64,000 nt of DNA, from assembly GCA_947632175.1 (NCBI GenBank), contig CANROC010000012.1:1-64000 (forward strand). Direction: 5' to 3'. The notes under the pieces were generated by a model. The model saw only the letters and a list, made by a program, of their open reading frames with translations, was not told the DNA's origin and searched no databases. This DNA comes from an uncultured Oscillospiraceae bacterium (GTDB taxonomy: Bacteria > Bacillota > Clostridia > Oscillospirales > Oscillospiraceae). The position numbers were made by a program, and so were the translations under genes. Positions 35,414 to 43,706 of this stretch are shown here, piece after piece (the first letter of the stretch is position 1; each line of letters starts with the position of its first letter).

Positions 35414-35985
35414 AAATCTACCTCATCCGCCACGGGGAGACGGCCTGGAACCGGGAGAGCCGCATCCAGGGCCGGGAGGACGTGCCCCTGGACGGCGAGG
35501 GCCTCGACCAGGCCCGGGCGCTGGCGGAGGCGTTCAGACGCGCCCCCCTGACCGCCGTCCTCACCAGTCCCCTCCTGCGCGCCCGGAAAACGGCGGAGCT
35601 CATCGCCTCCGCCGCCGGCACGGAGGTTTACGTGGAGCCGGACCTCACCGAGCGGGACTTCGGCAGCGTCAGCGGCCGGGTGGTGGACATCTTCAACCCG
35701 GAGAAGTACGCCACGGACTTAGAGCCCCTGGACGACGTGGCCGCCCGCGTCCTGGCGGTCCTCCGCCGGTACGCCAATGAGCTCCCCGGCGACTTCGCCG
35801 CCGTCAGCCACGGCGGCGCCATCAACGCCTGCCTGCGCGCCCTCACCGCCGGGACCCTCGGCAGCGGCAAGACCCGCCTCCTGAACGCCGGCGTCTGCGT
35901 CCTGGCGTCCGAAAACGGCGCCCTGCGCCTCCTGGCCCACAACCTGACGGCGGGAGAGCTGCGATTTTCGCAAGCGCGGGAATAG
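35410..35985 (+). CDS. Histidine phosphatase (phosphoglycerate mutase-like)
   Basis: 191 residues. The branch-1 histidine-phosphatase motif LIRHGET (about 5-11) and the second catalytic His in SHGGA (about 137-141) are present. Members include cofactor-dependent phosphoglycerate mutases, alpha-ribazole phosphatases and broad phosphatases; the short length favours the phosphatase types. The TTG at 35,410 is chosen because GAGGGGGAG lies 5 nt upstream and the start overlaps the TetR stop codon, showing coupled translation. Confidence 0.88.
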   Translation: MKIYLIRHGETAWNRESRIQGREDVPLDGEGLDQARALAEAFRRAPLTAVLTSPLLRARKTAELIASAAGTEVYVEPDLTERDFGSVSGRVVDIFNPEKYATDLEPLDDVAARVLAVLRRYANELPGDFAAVSHGGAINACLRALTAGTLGSGKTRLLNAGVCVLASENGALRLLAHNLTAGELRFSQARE

Positions 35986-36155
35986 ACGGGCCGGCAGAGA
36001 CGGCCCGCGCGGCGCAAATGGGGCCGCGCGTTCTATCGGAACCGCCCCGATGTCCCACGCTCGCTACCCCCCTGCCCCCCTCCTACGAGGAGGGGGCGAA
36101 AAAGGTTGCGCCTGCGGCGCAGTCTTTGATTTGTCCGCTGCGGCGGGGACGGGGG

Positions 36156-36502
36156 ACGGGCGGGTTTGGAACCCGCCCCTACGGTTTGAATTGCGTTCAA
36201 TCAACGCCGTAGGGGCCGCCACTCCTGGCGGCCCGCGTTTCGATGACCTCCGATGCTGTTTAAATAGGAAAACCTTCCATATCCTCTGTAGGGGCGGGTT
36301 CTAAACCCGCCCGTGCCACGTGGCGGGACGGACCGGCTCCGATAAATCGCACCAGCCCCCGGTACGTTTGTCCCTCCGGGAGGGATGGGCTTTGGCGTGT
36401 GCGTTCATCAATGCCGCCCTGGCATCCGACCTTCGCTGCCCCCTGTCCCCCTCCTATGAGGAGGGGGCTTTTTAAAAGGTTTGCGCCGCTATGCGGCGCA
36501 TT
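36156..36502 (+). repeat. Long inverted repeat, left arm (347 bp)
   Basis: Matches the reverse complement of 48,363-48,711 base for base except for a 2-nt difference in one C-run (5 versus 7 C). The pair encloses about 12 kb carrying the transpeptidase, pectin, DUF2974 and MATE genes. Confidence 0.95.
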
Positions 36503-36867
36503 TTTTATAAACGCGGCGCGAAGCGCCGCATCCTTATTCCCCTTGACCCCTTTTTCGGAAAAAGGGGTGCCGCCGCAGCGGCGGGGTATTCGAGCCCGTG
36601 GAGCGTAACGGATGTTTCCGGTAGACGAAACTTACTGCGTGCGGGCCGCCAGGAGTGGCGGCCCCTACAAGGTGCGTTGTCGCAACGGTTCCGACAAACC
36701 GCACCCGCCCCCGTCTCGGAGCCCCCTCCTCGTAGGAGGGGGGCAGGGGGGAAGCGAAGGTTGAGGTTTTTGAGCGGTATCATAGACGCGCCCACCCTGG
36801 CCGTCGCTTCGCGCGGCCACCCCTCCCAGAGGGAGGGGCTTTCGCGTGGCGGCGGGGGTGGGCGGGT

Positions 36868-37104
36868 GGGGAATCAAAGAATGCGGCGAAGCCGCAAACC
36901 TTTTTCCCGCCGCCCGTCGAGCCATTTTTTCCGGCGGCATGTACGTCGGAAAAAATACCTTTTGTCACGCAAGTGTGCCGCTTGCGGCGCGCGCAGCGTG
37001 ACAGCAGGAAAGCCCCTCGTGAAAGGTCCGCAGACCTTTCACGAGAGGCTTTCCGCACGTTCCCCCTTGGCATTTGAAGGCCGCAAAGCGGCCTTCAAAT
37101 GCCA
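36868..37104 (-). repeat. Three-hairpin covarying element, copy B
   Basis: It begins 2 nt after the transpeptidase stop codon. Stem 0 is 17 bp (37,068-37,104). Stem 1 is 22 bp with loop TGCG (37,007-37,054). Stem 2 has an 8-bp outer helix TGTCACGC/GCGTGACA and a 5-bp inner helix (36,963-37,003). A conserved tail follows with an ATTTTTTCCG/CGGAAAAAAT hairpin (about 36,924-36,956) and a TGCGGC-TTC-GCCGCA hairpin. The linkers match copy A at 43,481; the stems do not, but both copies pair. It may be transcribed as the 3' end of the upstream gene. Confidence 0.75.
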
Positions 37105-37106
37105 GC

Positions 37107-39491
37107 TCAATGTACGACCACCGTTGTCCCCTCGGGGATGGTGTCGAAGATCCACTGGATGTCCTCGTCGTACATCCGCACACAGCCCTTGCTGATGGGG
37201 TAGCCGATGGAGGGGTCCGTCAGGGCGGTGTGGTTGCGGTTCCAGAGGCGCGAGTGGAAGGCGTAGCCGCCGGTGAGGAAGTAGACCACAGGCCGCACGC
37301 TGTATGTGGGGTGGACCCAGCCGCCCGGCAGGCGGTGGCGGACCTTGGAGACGCTCACCGGCGTTGCGTGGCCGGCGCGGCCCGTGCCGCACAGGAAGGT
37401 CTTGATGAGCCGCCAACTGCCCTGACTGCCCTCGAAGACGTTGACCCGCTGGTAGGTCCGGTTGACCCAGATGATGTACTGTGTGTCGCTGGCGTAGTCC
37501 TTGGCGTTGATCCAGGCGGTCTTCACGCCCTCGTCGTAGTCGTGGGCCAGGGCCCACTCCAGGGTGTAGTCCCCGGCGTAATCGTGGGTAACGACGCTCA
37601 GGGCGTACGCGGCGGTGACGCCCTCCAGCTTGGCGGTGGTGCCGGCGGAGGCCGCCGCGCCGTTCAGGGTCAGGCGGAGCTCCAGGCGTCCCGTGGCGGC
37701 ATTGGGCCGGAAGCCCAGCTCCCGGTCGATGGAGAGGGTCACGGGCGCGGGACCGATCTGGACGTTGCGGCTCTCCAAAAGCCGCCCGTCAACGTACCAG
37801 GAGGCAAGGCAGGTGACGCTCACCGGGTTCGTGACCGTGGCGGAGGCGACCACTCGGTCCCATCCGTTGTGGTCAACGGCCTGGAGGGCGATGGACGCGT
37901 CGGAGAGGAGGCTGTCGATGCCCGTCAGCCGGACGTTGCCGTTCCGTGTCTCGGTGGTCCCGTCGGGATAGGTGAGGACGACCCCCACCCGCCGGTATTC
38001 GGACATGCCGGGGAAGAGCTCCAGCGGGAGGTAGAAGGTGAAGCTGTTCTCGCCGTCCTTTACCCGGATGGTCCTGGCCGCGCCGGCGGAGACGCCGTCC
38101 ACGGTCCAGTTGAGCGTGCAGGACGCCTTCTCGAAGCCCGTGACGTTCAGCGTCACCGGCAATACGGCGGCGGCGTCAAAGGTCTCGGGCACGTCCAGCT
38201 CCACATAGAGCCCCTGAGCGCCGGCGGGGTACTCCTCCCGGGGGGTTCCTGGGACGCCGATCCTGGCGGAACGGGAGGTGACGGTCAGGTCCCATATGGT
38301 CGTCCCGCCGTTCAGTGCGCAGGCGCGCCCGCCTACCGTGGCGCCGGCGCACCCGCCGGTGAGGTTGACGGTGTTGCGCACGCCGTCCAGCTCCAGCCGG
38401 GAGAGGTAAGCCTGGGCGGCGACCCGGTTGTTCTCCGCCCGGTCGGTGAGGGTCAGCGCCGCGTTGGCCCCGCCGGTGGCGGTCACGGTGTTCCCCTTGC
38501 CGGAGATGACCAGGGCCTTGGCGGAGACAGCCGTCACGGTGCGCCCGTCGGCGGTGAGCTCCACCCGGTCGGCGTTGCGGACGGTGACGGATTTGGGCGC
38601 GCCGGGGGCGATGACCAGCGTGCCCACATGGCCGCCCTCCAGGGTCAGGCTGTCGCCGGCGCCGCCGGCCAGGACCAGGCGGTCGATGTCGGTGTTGTAG
38701 TCGGTGAGGACGGCGGCGTCACGGGAGAGGACCACCACCGTCCCGGCCTTGACGCCCCGGAGGTCCGTCTCTCCGGCCCCGCAGGCCAGCCACACGGTCT
38801 TATTGAGCGTCTTCCCCGAAAGCCCCTTGGCGCTGAGCAGGACGGCGGCCCCGGGGAGGGTCTCCGCCGGGGCATCAAGCGTGGCCTCCGCTATCCGCAG
38901 GATCATGGTCACAAGCTCGGCGCGGGAGACGGAGGAGTAGGGCTCCAGGCGCCCGTCCGAACCGTTGACGAAGCCCGCGGCCACCAGCGCCGCCGCGGCG
39001 GGACGGTCCTCGTCCGCCAGCGTCCCGGCGTCGGAAAAGACGTCCAGCACCGTGTAATCCGGCTCGGCGGGGATGAGGCGGAAGGCCTGGGCCAGGATGT
39101 TGAAGGCCCTGGCCCGGGGGAAGCCGGTACTCTCCAGCTCATCGTTGCCAAAGTCGATGTCCATGGCCCGGGCCGCGGCGGCGTAGCCGGCGTACCACTT
39201 CCCGGCGGGCACGCCCTCATCCTCCGGCGCGACCTGGGCGTCCGGCCACAGCAGGCGGCAGAGAATGGTCAGGGTCTGGGCCATGGTGGCCGGGTCGTCC
39301 GGGGCCAGCATGCCCCGCTCATCGCCGGCCAGCAGTCCCTCGGCCACGGCCCGGCGCAGATAGGGCTCGGCCCAGTGGCCCACCCCGTCCGGAAACGTCT
39401 CCAGCTCCAGCGCCGTGGCGCTGAAGGAGAGGGCCACCGCGAGGACGAGAAGAAGCGCGATGGATCGCACGCTTTTTTTCAAAGCAGGCAT
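37107..39491 (-). CDS. SLH-domain L,D-transpeptidase (YkuD family), secreted
   Basis: 794 residues. The N-terminal signal peptide ends near SATALE and is followed by S-layer-homology repeats (about 30-200; FPDGVGHWAEPYL, VSRAELVTMILRI). A repetitive beta-rich middle (about 210-380) and Ig-like strands (about 410-640) lead to a C-terminal YkuD domain (about 665-794) with the catalytic cluster YPISKGCVRM. The enzyme would cross-link or modify peptidoglycan outside the membrane while the SLH repeats bind the wall. It has a near-consensus promoter and a GAGGTG ribosome site. The 3' end abuts a three-hairpin element. Confidence 0.9.
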   Translation of the reverse strand: MPALKKSVRSIALLLVLAVALSFSATALELETFPDGVGHWAEPYLRRAVAEGLLAGDERGMLAPDDPATMAQTLTILCRLLWPDAQVAPEDEGVPAGKWYAGYAAAARAMDIDFGNDELESTGFPRARAFNILAQAFRLIPAEPDYTVLDVFSDAGTLADEDRPAAAALVAAGFVNGSDGRLEPYSSVSRAELVTMILRIAEATLDAPAETLPGAAVLLSAKGLSGKTLNKTVWLACGAGETDLRGVKAGTVVVLSRDAAVLTDYNTDIDRLVLAGGAGDSLTLEGGHVGTLVIAPGAPKSVTVRNADRVELTADGRTVTAVSAKALVISGKGNTVTATGGANAALTLTDRAENNRVAAQAYLSRLELDGVRNTVNLTGGCAGATVGGRACALNGGTTIWDLTVTSRSARIGVPGTPREEYPAGAQGLYVELDVPETFDAAAVLPVTLNVTGFEKASCTLNWTVDGVSAGAARTIRVKDGENSFTFYLPLELFPGMSEYRRVGVVLTYPDGTTETRNGNVRLTGIDSLLSDASIALQAVDHNGWDRVVASATVTNPVSVTCLASWYVDGRLLESRNVQIGPAPVTLSIDRELGFRPNAATGRLELRLTLNGAAASAGTTAKLEGVTAAYALSVVTHDYAGDYTLEWALAHDYDEGVKTAWINAKDYASDTQYIIWVNRTYQRVNVFEGSQGSWRLIKTFLCGTGRAGHATPVSVSKVRHRLPGGWVHPTYSVRPVVYFLTGGYAFHSRLWNRNHTALTDPSIGYPISKGCVRMYDEDIQWIFDTIPEGTTVVVH

Positions 39492-39531
39492 GGGAGATCA
39501 CCTCAAAATCAAAAATTGGGTCCAATCCTGT

Positions 39532-39560
39532 ATTTTATTAAATTTTTCCTGATTCGTCAA
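39532..39560 (-). promoter_or_regulatory. Promoter of the L,D-transpeptidase gene
   Basis: TTGACG (39,555-39,560) and TAAAAT (39,532-39,537) on the minus strand with a 17-bp spacer. Confidence 0.8.
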
Positions 39561-39643
39561 CGCTTTTTCCCCAATTTCCGACACTTTTTTCCCGCCCGCG
39601 GCCTTTTTCCCCTCCGCCGGGCGGACAAACCGGGAAAATAGGG

Positions 39644-39672
39644 TTGACGCGGCGGGCGGTTTGCGGTATGAT
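39644..39672 (+). promoter_or_regulatory. Promoter of the esterase-AraC operon
   Basis: TTGACG (39,644-39,649) and TATGAT (39,667-39,672) with a 17-bp spacer, 75 bp before the esterase start. Confidence 0.75.
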
Positions 39673-39746
39673 GGGGGCAGGAATGGACATTCCGGAAAAC
39701 AGGCATGGATTATCTGGGCTCACGGCCCGGGGAGGAAACGGGAACG

Positions 39747-40604
39747 ATGAAGGTCTTCAAGGAAAATATTTATGCGCTCACCGGGCTTGAAAGACCGGCC
39801 GGCGCCGCCGGGACGCTGACGGCCTACGTGCCGGAGGGGCCGGCCATGCCTTTGGTGGCCAAGAGGACGCGGCCGGCGGTGCTGATCCTGCCCGGCGGGG
39901 CCTACGCCTGGTGCTCGCCCCGGGAGGCCGAGCCCGTGGCCATGCGCTTTTGCGCCCGGGGCTGGGCGGCTTTCGTGCTGGAGTACTCCTGCGCGCCCCA
40001 CCGCTTCCCCACCTCCCTCCGGGAGGCCGCCGCGGCCATGGCGTATATCCGCAAGACGGCTCCGGAAAACGGCATCGACCCCCACATGGCGGCGGCCGTC
40101 GGCTTTTCCGCCGGCGGGCACCTGTGCGGCACCCTGGGGACCATGTACGACTGCCCCGAGGTCCGGGACATCGCCCCGGCGGAGGCGGTCCGCCCCGACG
40201 CCCTGGGACTTTGCTACCCCGTGGCGGTGAGCTGGGGCCCCACCCACGAGGACAGTTTTGAGAACATCTCCGGCGGGGACCGGGCGCTCCGGGCGCGGCT
40301 GAGCTTAGAGAAGCTGGTGCGGCCGGACATGCCCCCCACCTTCCTCTGGCACACCCGGGACGACAACGCGGTGCCCAGCCGCAACAGCGTTCTGACAGCC
40401 GCCGCCCTCTCCGAACAGGGCGTGCGCTACGCCCTGCACATCTACGACCACGGCCGCCACGGCGTCTCCACCGGGGACGTGGTCACGAACCCGGACTTCG
40501 ATGTGCCGGACTTAAGCTGGGACGTCGCCGGCTGGCCGGAGGCGCTGATCCGCTTTTTTGAGGAGACGGGCCTTCGCGTCCACGACGAGGAGGTGGCGCG
40601 ATGA
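39747..40604 (+). CDS. Alpha/beta-hydrolase esterase (carbohydrate esterase-like)
   Basis: 285 residues, cytoplasmic. Oxyanion stretch PAVLILPGGAYAW (about 50-62), nucleophile elbow GFSAGG (about 128-133), then the expected Asp (HTRDDNAVP) and His (HGRHGVS) near the C-terminus. This is the BD-FAE/acetylxylan-esterase-like lipase shape, which removes acetyl or other esters from plant oligosaccharides. It sits before an AraC regulator, KduI and a GH105 enzyme, so deacetylation of pectin fragments is a reasonable reading. The ATG at 39,747 follows GGAGGAAAC, and the stop overlaps the AraC start. Confidence 0.85.
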   Translation: MKVFKENIYALTGLERPAGAAGTLTAYVPEGPAMPLVAKRTRPAVLILPGGAYAWCSPREAEPVAMRFCARGWAAFVLEYSCAPHRFPTSLREAAAAMAYIRKTAPENGIDPHMAAAVGFSAGGHLCGTLGTMYDCPEVRDIAPAEAVRPDALGLCYPVAVSWGPTHEDSFENISGGDRALRARLSLEKLVRPDMPPTFLWHTRDDNAVPSRNSVLTAAALSEQGVRYALHIYDHGRHGVSTGDVVTNPDFDVPDLSWDVAGWPEALIRFFEETGLRVHDEEVAR

Positions 40605-41383
40605 ACTCCATCCTCTACGTGGGGGAGCACGCCAAGACTTTCGAGGTGCTGTGGCACACCCACCAGGAGTGGGAGCTGGTCTACTGCACCGGCGGGGAGG
40701 GGGCCTTCCAGTTCGAGGGCGGCGCCTCCATCGCCTACCGGGAGGGGGACGTGGTGGTCATCCCGCCCAGGACCCCCCACACCAACTTAAGCTCCGACGG
40801 CTTCACAAATATTCACATGCGTATGGACACACCGGCTTTCCACGCCAAGAGTGCCTTCCGCATGTCCGACGACGCCGAAGGCCGCTTCGGCTTCGCCTTC
40901 CGGGAGGCCAAGTACTTTTACGGCGCGGACGTGACGAAAAAGGAGCTGGTGCTGGAGGCGCTGGGGGATCTCATCGCCAGCTACTTCATGGTGCGCCTTT
41001 CCAACTCCGGCTTCTCTGAGCCCGTGGAGCAGATCCGGGTCGCTATCATGCACTCCTACACCCAGCCGGACTTCGCCCTGGACGAGACCATCCGGGAGCT
41101 TCCCTTCCACTACGACTATCTGCGCAAGCTCTTCAAAAAAGAGGTGGGCGTCACGCCCTTAGAGTACATGACCGGCCTTCGCATGAAGAAGGCGGAGACC
41201 ATGCTCTCCTCCGCCTGGAGCCGGGACTACTCCGTAGCCGAGGTGGCGGAGATGTGCGGCTACTCAGACCCTCTCTACTTCTCCCGTGTCTTCAACAAGC
41301 ACTACGGCTGCTCCCCCTCCGCCTTCGCCAAGCGCTGTGCCGCCAGGCCGGCCGCAAATTTGAACGAAAAACCTCTTGATTAA
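40601..41383 (+). CDS. AraC-family transcriptional regulator
   Basis: 260 residues. An N-terminal cupin sensor domain (about 15-90; HTHQEWELVY, IPPRTPHTN) and a C-terminal double helix-turn-helix (about 155-250; VAEVAEMCGYSDPLYFSRVFNKHYG) are visible. Its ATG overlaps the esterase stop codon (ATGA). It probably activates the kduI-GH105 transcript downstream in response to an unsaturated uronide, but the ligand is not seen. Confidence 0.92.
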   Translation: MNSILYVGEHAKTFEVLWHTHQEWELVYCTGGEGAFQFEGGASIAYREGDVVVIPPRTPHTNLSSDGFTNIHMRMDTPAFHAKSAFRMSDDAEGRFGFAFREAKYFYGADVTKKELVLEALGDLIASYFMVRLSNSGFSEPVEQIRVAIMHSYTQPDFALDETIRELPFHYDYLRKLFKKEVGVTPLEYMTGLRMKKAETMLSSAWSRDYSVAEVAEMCGYSDPLYFSRVFNKHYGCSPSAFAKRCAARPAANLNEKPLD

Positions 41384-41404
41384 GTGATATGTTGCTGGTA
41401 TAAT
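41376..41404 (+). promoter_or_regulatory. Promoter of kduI-GH105
   Basis: TTGATT (41,376-41,381), overlapping the AraC stop codon, and TATAAT (41,399-41,404), 17 bp apart. A leader of about 70 nt follows before the kduI start. Confidence 0.75.
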
Positions 41405-41479
41405 GGATAAAAATGACGCCGTGTTTGGGCTGTTTGCACAAATTCGGCGAAAAAATGAATCTGTTTAGGAGGGACCTCT

Positions 41480-42322
41480 ATGCATATCAATTTCGACGTC
41501 CGCTACGCCAACCACCCCGACGACTCCAAGCACTACACCACCGCCGACCTGCGCCGGCACTACCACATCTCCCACATCTTCGAGCCGAACTCCATCAACC
41601 TGACCTACTCCCACCAGGACCGCATCATTGCCGGCGGCATCATGCCGGTGGAGGAGGACCTCACGCTCGGCTCCTTCAAGGAGCTGGCGGCCCCCTACTT
41701 CCTGGAGCGCCGGGAGCTGGGCGCCATCAACATCGGCGGCCCCGGCGTCATGGTGCTGGACGGCGCGGAGTACAAGGTCGGCACCAAGGACGGCATCTAC
41801 GTGGGCATGGGCACGAAGGAGCTTGTCTTCAAGTCCGAGGATAAAAATAACCCGGCCAAGTTCTACGTCAACTCCTCCCCCGCCCACCGCACCTGCCCCA
41901 CGGTCCTCATCCCCATGGAGAAGGCCCGCTACAACCACCTGGGCAGCCAGGAGACGGTGAACGAGCGCATCCTGCGCCAGTACATTCACCCCGCCGTGTG
42001 CGAAAGCTGCCAGCTTTCCATGGGCATGACCGCGCTCCTCCCCGGCAACGTCTGGAACACCATGCCCAGCCACACCCACGAGCGCCGCATGGAGGTCTAC
42101 ATGTACTTCGAGGTCGCCCCGGACCAGTGCGTCTTCCACATGATGGGTCAGCCCCAGGAGACCCGGCACCTGGTCATGCACAACGAGGAGGCCGTCATCT
42201 CCCCCAGCTGGTCCATCCACTCCGGCGTGGGCACCGCCAACTACACCTTCATCTGGGGCATGTGCGGCGAGAACCAGGACTTCGACGATATGGACGGCAT
42301 CCCCACCCAGGACCTGAAATAA
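41480..42322 (+). CDS. kduI: 5-dehydro-4-deoxy-D-glucuronate isomerase
   Basis: 280 residues, full length. The cupin metal site is visible as HTHERRMEVYMYF (about 196-208), with further conserved QETRHLVMHNEEAV and SIHSGVGTANYTFIWGM near the end. It isomerises 5-keto-4-deoxyuronate, the product of unsaturated pectin disaccharide cleavage, to 3-deoxy-D-glycero-2,5-hexodiulosonate. The ribosome site is GGAGGGACC. The partner kduD, kdgK and kdgA genes are not in the window. Confidence 0.97.
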   Translation: MHINFDVRYANHPDDSKHYTTADLRRHYHISHIFEPNSINLTYSHQDRIIAGGIMPVEEDLTLGSFKELAAPYFLERRELGAINIGGPGVMVLDGAEYKVGTKDGIYVGMGTKELVFKSEDKNNPAKFYVNSSPAHRTCPTVLIPMEKARYNHLGSQETVNERILRQYIHPAVCESCQLSMGMTALLPGNVWNTMPSHTHERRMEVYMYFEVAPDQCVFHMMGQPQETRHLVMHNEEAVISPSWSIHSGVGTANYTFIWGMCGENQDFDDMDGIPTQDLK

Positions 42323-42335
42323 AGGAGGCCATTAC

Positions 42336-43478
42336 ATGAACACCATTGAACGCTATGTGGAGCGGGTCATGGCCGACTCCACCCCCAGCACGCCCCTGTG
42401 GAACATCGAGAAGATCAAGGAGGGCAAAATCAACGGCTGGAACTACATCGACGGCTGTATGATGATCTCCCTTCTCAACCTCTACAACATCACCGGCGAG
42501 AAGCGCTACCTCGACTTCGTGGACAACTTCATCGACTTCTACGTCCACGAGGACGGCACGCTCCTGGGCTACCACGAGGAGGACTACAACCTGGACAACA
42601 TCTGCGAGGGCCGGGTCCTCTTCGACCTCTACGCCGCCACCGGCAAGGAGAAGTACCGCAAGGCCATCGAGGTCCTCCACGACCAGCTCCTCCACCAGCC
42701 CCGCACCGTGGAGGGGAACTTCTGGCACAAGGCCATTTACCCCAACCAGGTCTGGCTCGACGGCCTCTACATGGCCCAGGTCTTCAACACCCGCTACACC
42801 ACGGAGTTTGAAAACTGCGCCGGCTACGACGATATCCGCCGCCAGTTCCACACCGTCCACGAGAAGATGCTGGACCCCGAGACGGGCCTTTACCGCCACG
42901 GCTACGACGCCAGCCATAAGGCCTTCTGGGCCGGCGAGGACGGCAAGTCCAAAAACCCCTGGCTGCGCTCTCTGGGCTGGTTCGCCGCGGCCCTGGTGGA
43001 CGTCATCGGCTACATCGCCCCCGGCCACGACGACTTCAAAAACGAGATGATCGCCATCGCCCGGGAGCTTGCCCACAACCTCATCCCCTATATCGACCTG
43101 GACTCCGGCATGCTCTATCAGGTCCCCAACCAGGTGGGCCGGGAGGGCAACTACCCCGAGACCTCCGGCAGCGCCATGGTGGCCTACTTCTTCCTCAAGG
43201 GCGCGCGCCTGGGCATCCTGGAGTACAGCTGCTGCCCCCGCGGCGAGGCCATCTTCCAGTCCATCTGCGACCGCTACCTCACCGAGCGCGACGGCAAGCT
43301 CAATCTCGGCGGCATCTGTCTCGTCGCCGGCCTCGGCCCGGAGAACAACCGCCGCCGCGACGGGTCCTATGAGTATTACATCTCCGAGCCCATCGTCGAA
43401 AACGACGCCAAGGGCGTCGCTCCTTTCCTCATGTGCTACACCGAGCACCTGCTCAGCCACGAGCTGGATGAAGAATAA
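42336..43478 (+). CDS. GH105 unsaturated rhamnogalacturonyl/glucuronyl hydrolase
   Basis: 380 residues forming one (alpha/alpha)6 barrel. Conserved Asp residues at D87 (YNLDNICEG) and D142 (WLDGLYMAQ) correspond to the YteR-type catalytic pair, with SAMVAYFFLKG near the end. It releases the unsaturated uronic acid from pectin or glycosaminoglycan-like oligosaccharides, supplying the substrate chain of KduI. No signal peptide is seen. It starts 13 bp after kduI with GGAGGCC before the ATG, so the two are one operon. Its stop codon is followed 2 nt later by the three-hairpin element, copy A. Confidence 0.92.
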   Translation: MNTIERYVERVMADSTPSTPLWNIEKIKEGKINGWNYIDGCMMISLLNLYNITGEKRYLDFVDNFIDFYVHEDGTLLGYHEEDYNLDNICEGRVLFDLYAATGKEKYRKAIEVLHDQLLHQPRTVEGNFWHKAIYPNQVWLDGLYMAQVFNTRYTTEFENCAGYDDIRRQFHTVHEKMLDPETGLYRHGYDASHKAFWAGEDGKSKNPWLRSLGWFAAALVDVIGYIAPGHDDFKNEMIAIARELAHNLIPYIDLDSGMLYQVPNQVGREGNYPETSGSAMVAYFFLKGARLGILEYSCCPRGEAIFQSICDRYLTERDGKLNLGGICLVAGLGPENNRRRDGSYEYYISEPIVENDAKGVAPFLMCYTEHLLSHELDEE

Positions 43479-43480
43479 CC

Positions 43481-43706
43481 GGCAAAAAATAGCTGCGCCA
43501 TTTTCTTGCCAAAGGGGAACGTGCAAAAAAGATTTTGGAAATGTCTGCGGACATTTCCAAAATCTTTTTCTGCTGTTTTGCTCCGCGCACGGCCCCGTCG
43601 GGGCCGTGCGCTCCGCAAAACAAAAGGAATTTTTTCCGACGTGCATGCCGCCGGAAAAAATGTCTCGACAGCGGCGGGAAAAAAGGTTTGCGGCTTCGCC
43701 GCATTT
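43481..43706 (+). repeat. Three-hairpin covarying element, copy A
   Basis: Stem 0 is imperfect (GGCAA.../...TTGCC, 43,481-43,510). Stem 1 is a perfect 20-bp helix with loop TGCG (43,526-43,569). Stem 2 has an 8-bp outer helix TGTTTTGC/GCAAAACA and a 12-bp inner helix GCGCACGGCCCC/GGGGCCGTGCGC with a 3-nt loop (43,574-43,622). The tail has ATTTTTTCCG/CGGAAAAAAT and TGCGGC-TTC-GCCGCA hairpins. Linkers (AAAGGGGAACGTGC, CTGCTG, CAAAAGG) match copy B at 37,104-36,868, whereas the stems differ with compensating changes. Confidence 0.75.

Larger units (their letters stand above)
35986..37106. repeat. Palindromic repeat island A
   Basis: 1.1 kb without a credible gene. It is a mosaic of short hairpin modules: GGGCGGGTT/AACCCGCCC and GGGCCGCCA/TGGCGGCCC, each flanked by CTACGGCG-type tails; CCCCCTCCT/AGGAGGGGG; and CCCCTTTTT/AAAAAGGGG. 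The same modules recur in the islands at 43.5-45.1, 47.7-48.7, 53.9-54.1 and 55.0-55.3 kb. It contains one arm of the 347-bp inverted repeat and one copy of the three-hairpin element. Open frames here are by-products of the repeats. Confidence 0.85.

Noticed and set aside
36310-36325. GCCACGTGGC as a second parS site
   Set aside because: It lacks the flanking TGTT/AACA and is part of the island repeat, present again at 48,543-48,552.
35986-37106. Small open frames in the repeat islands as genes
   Set aside because: They are created by GC-rich repeats, recur in several islands and reading frames, and lack ribosome sites and families.
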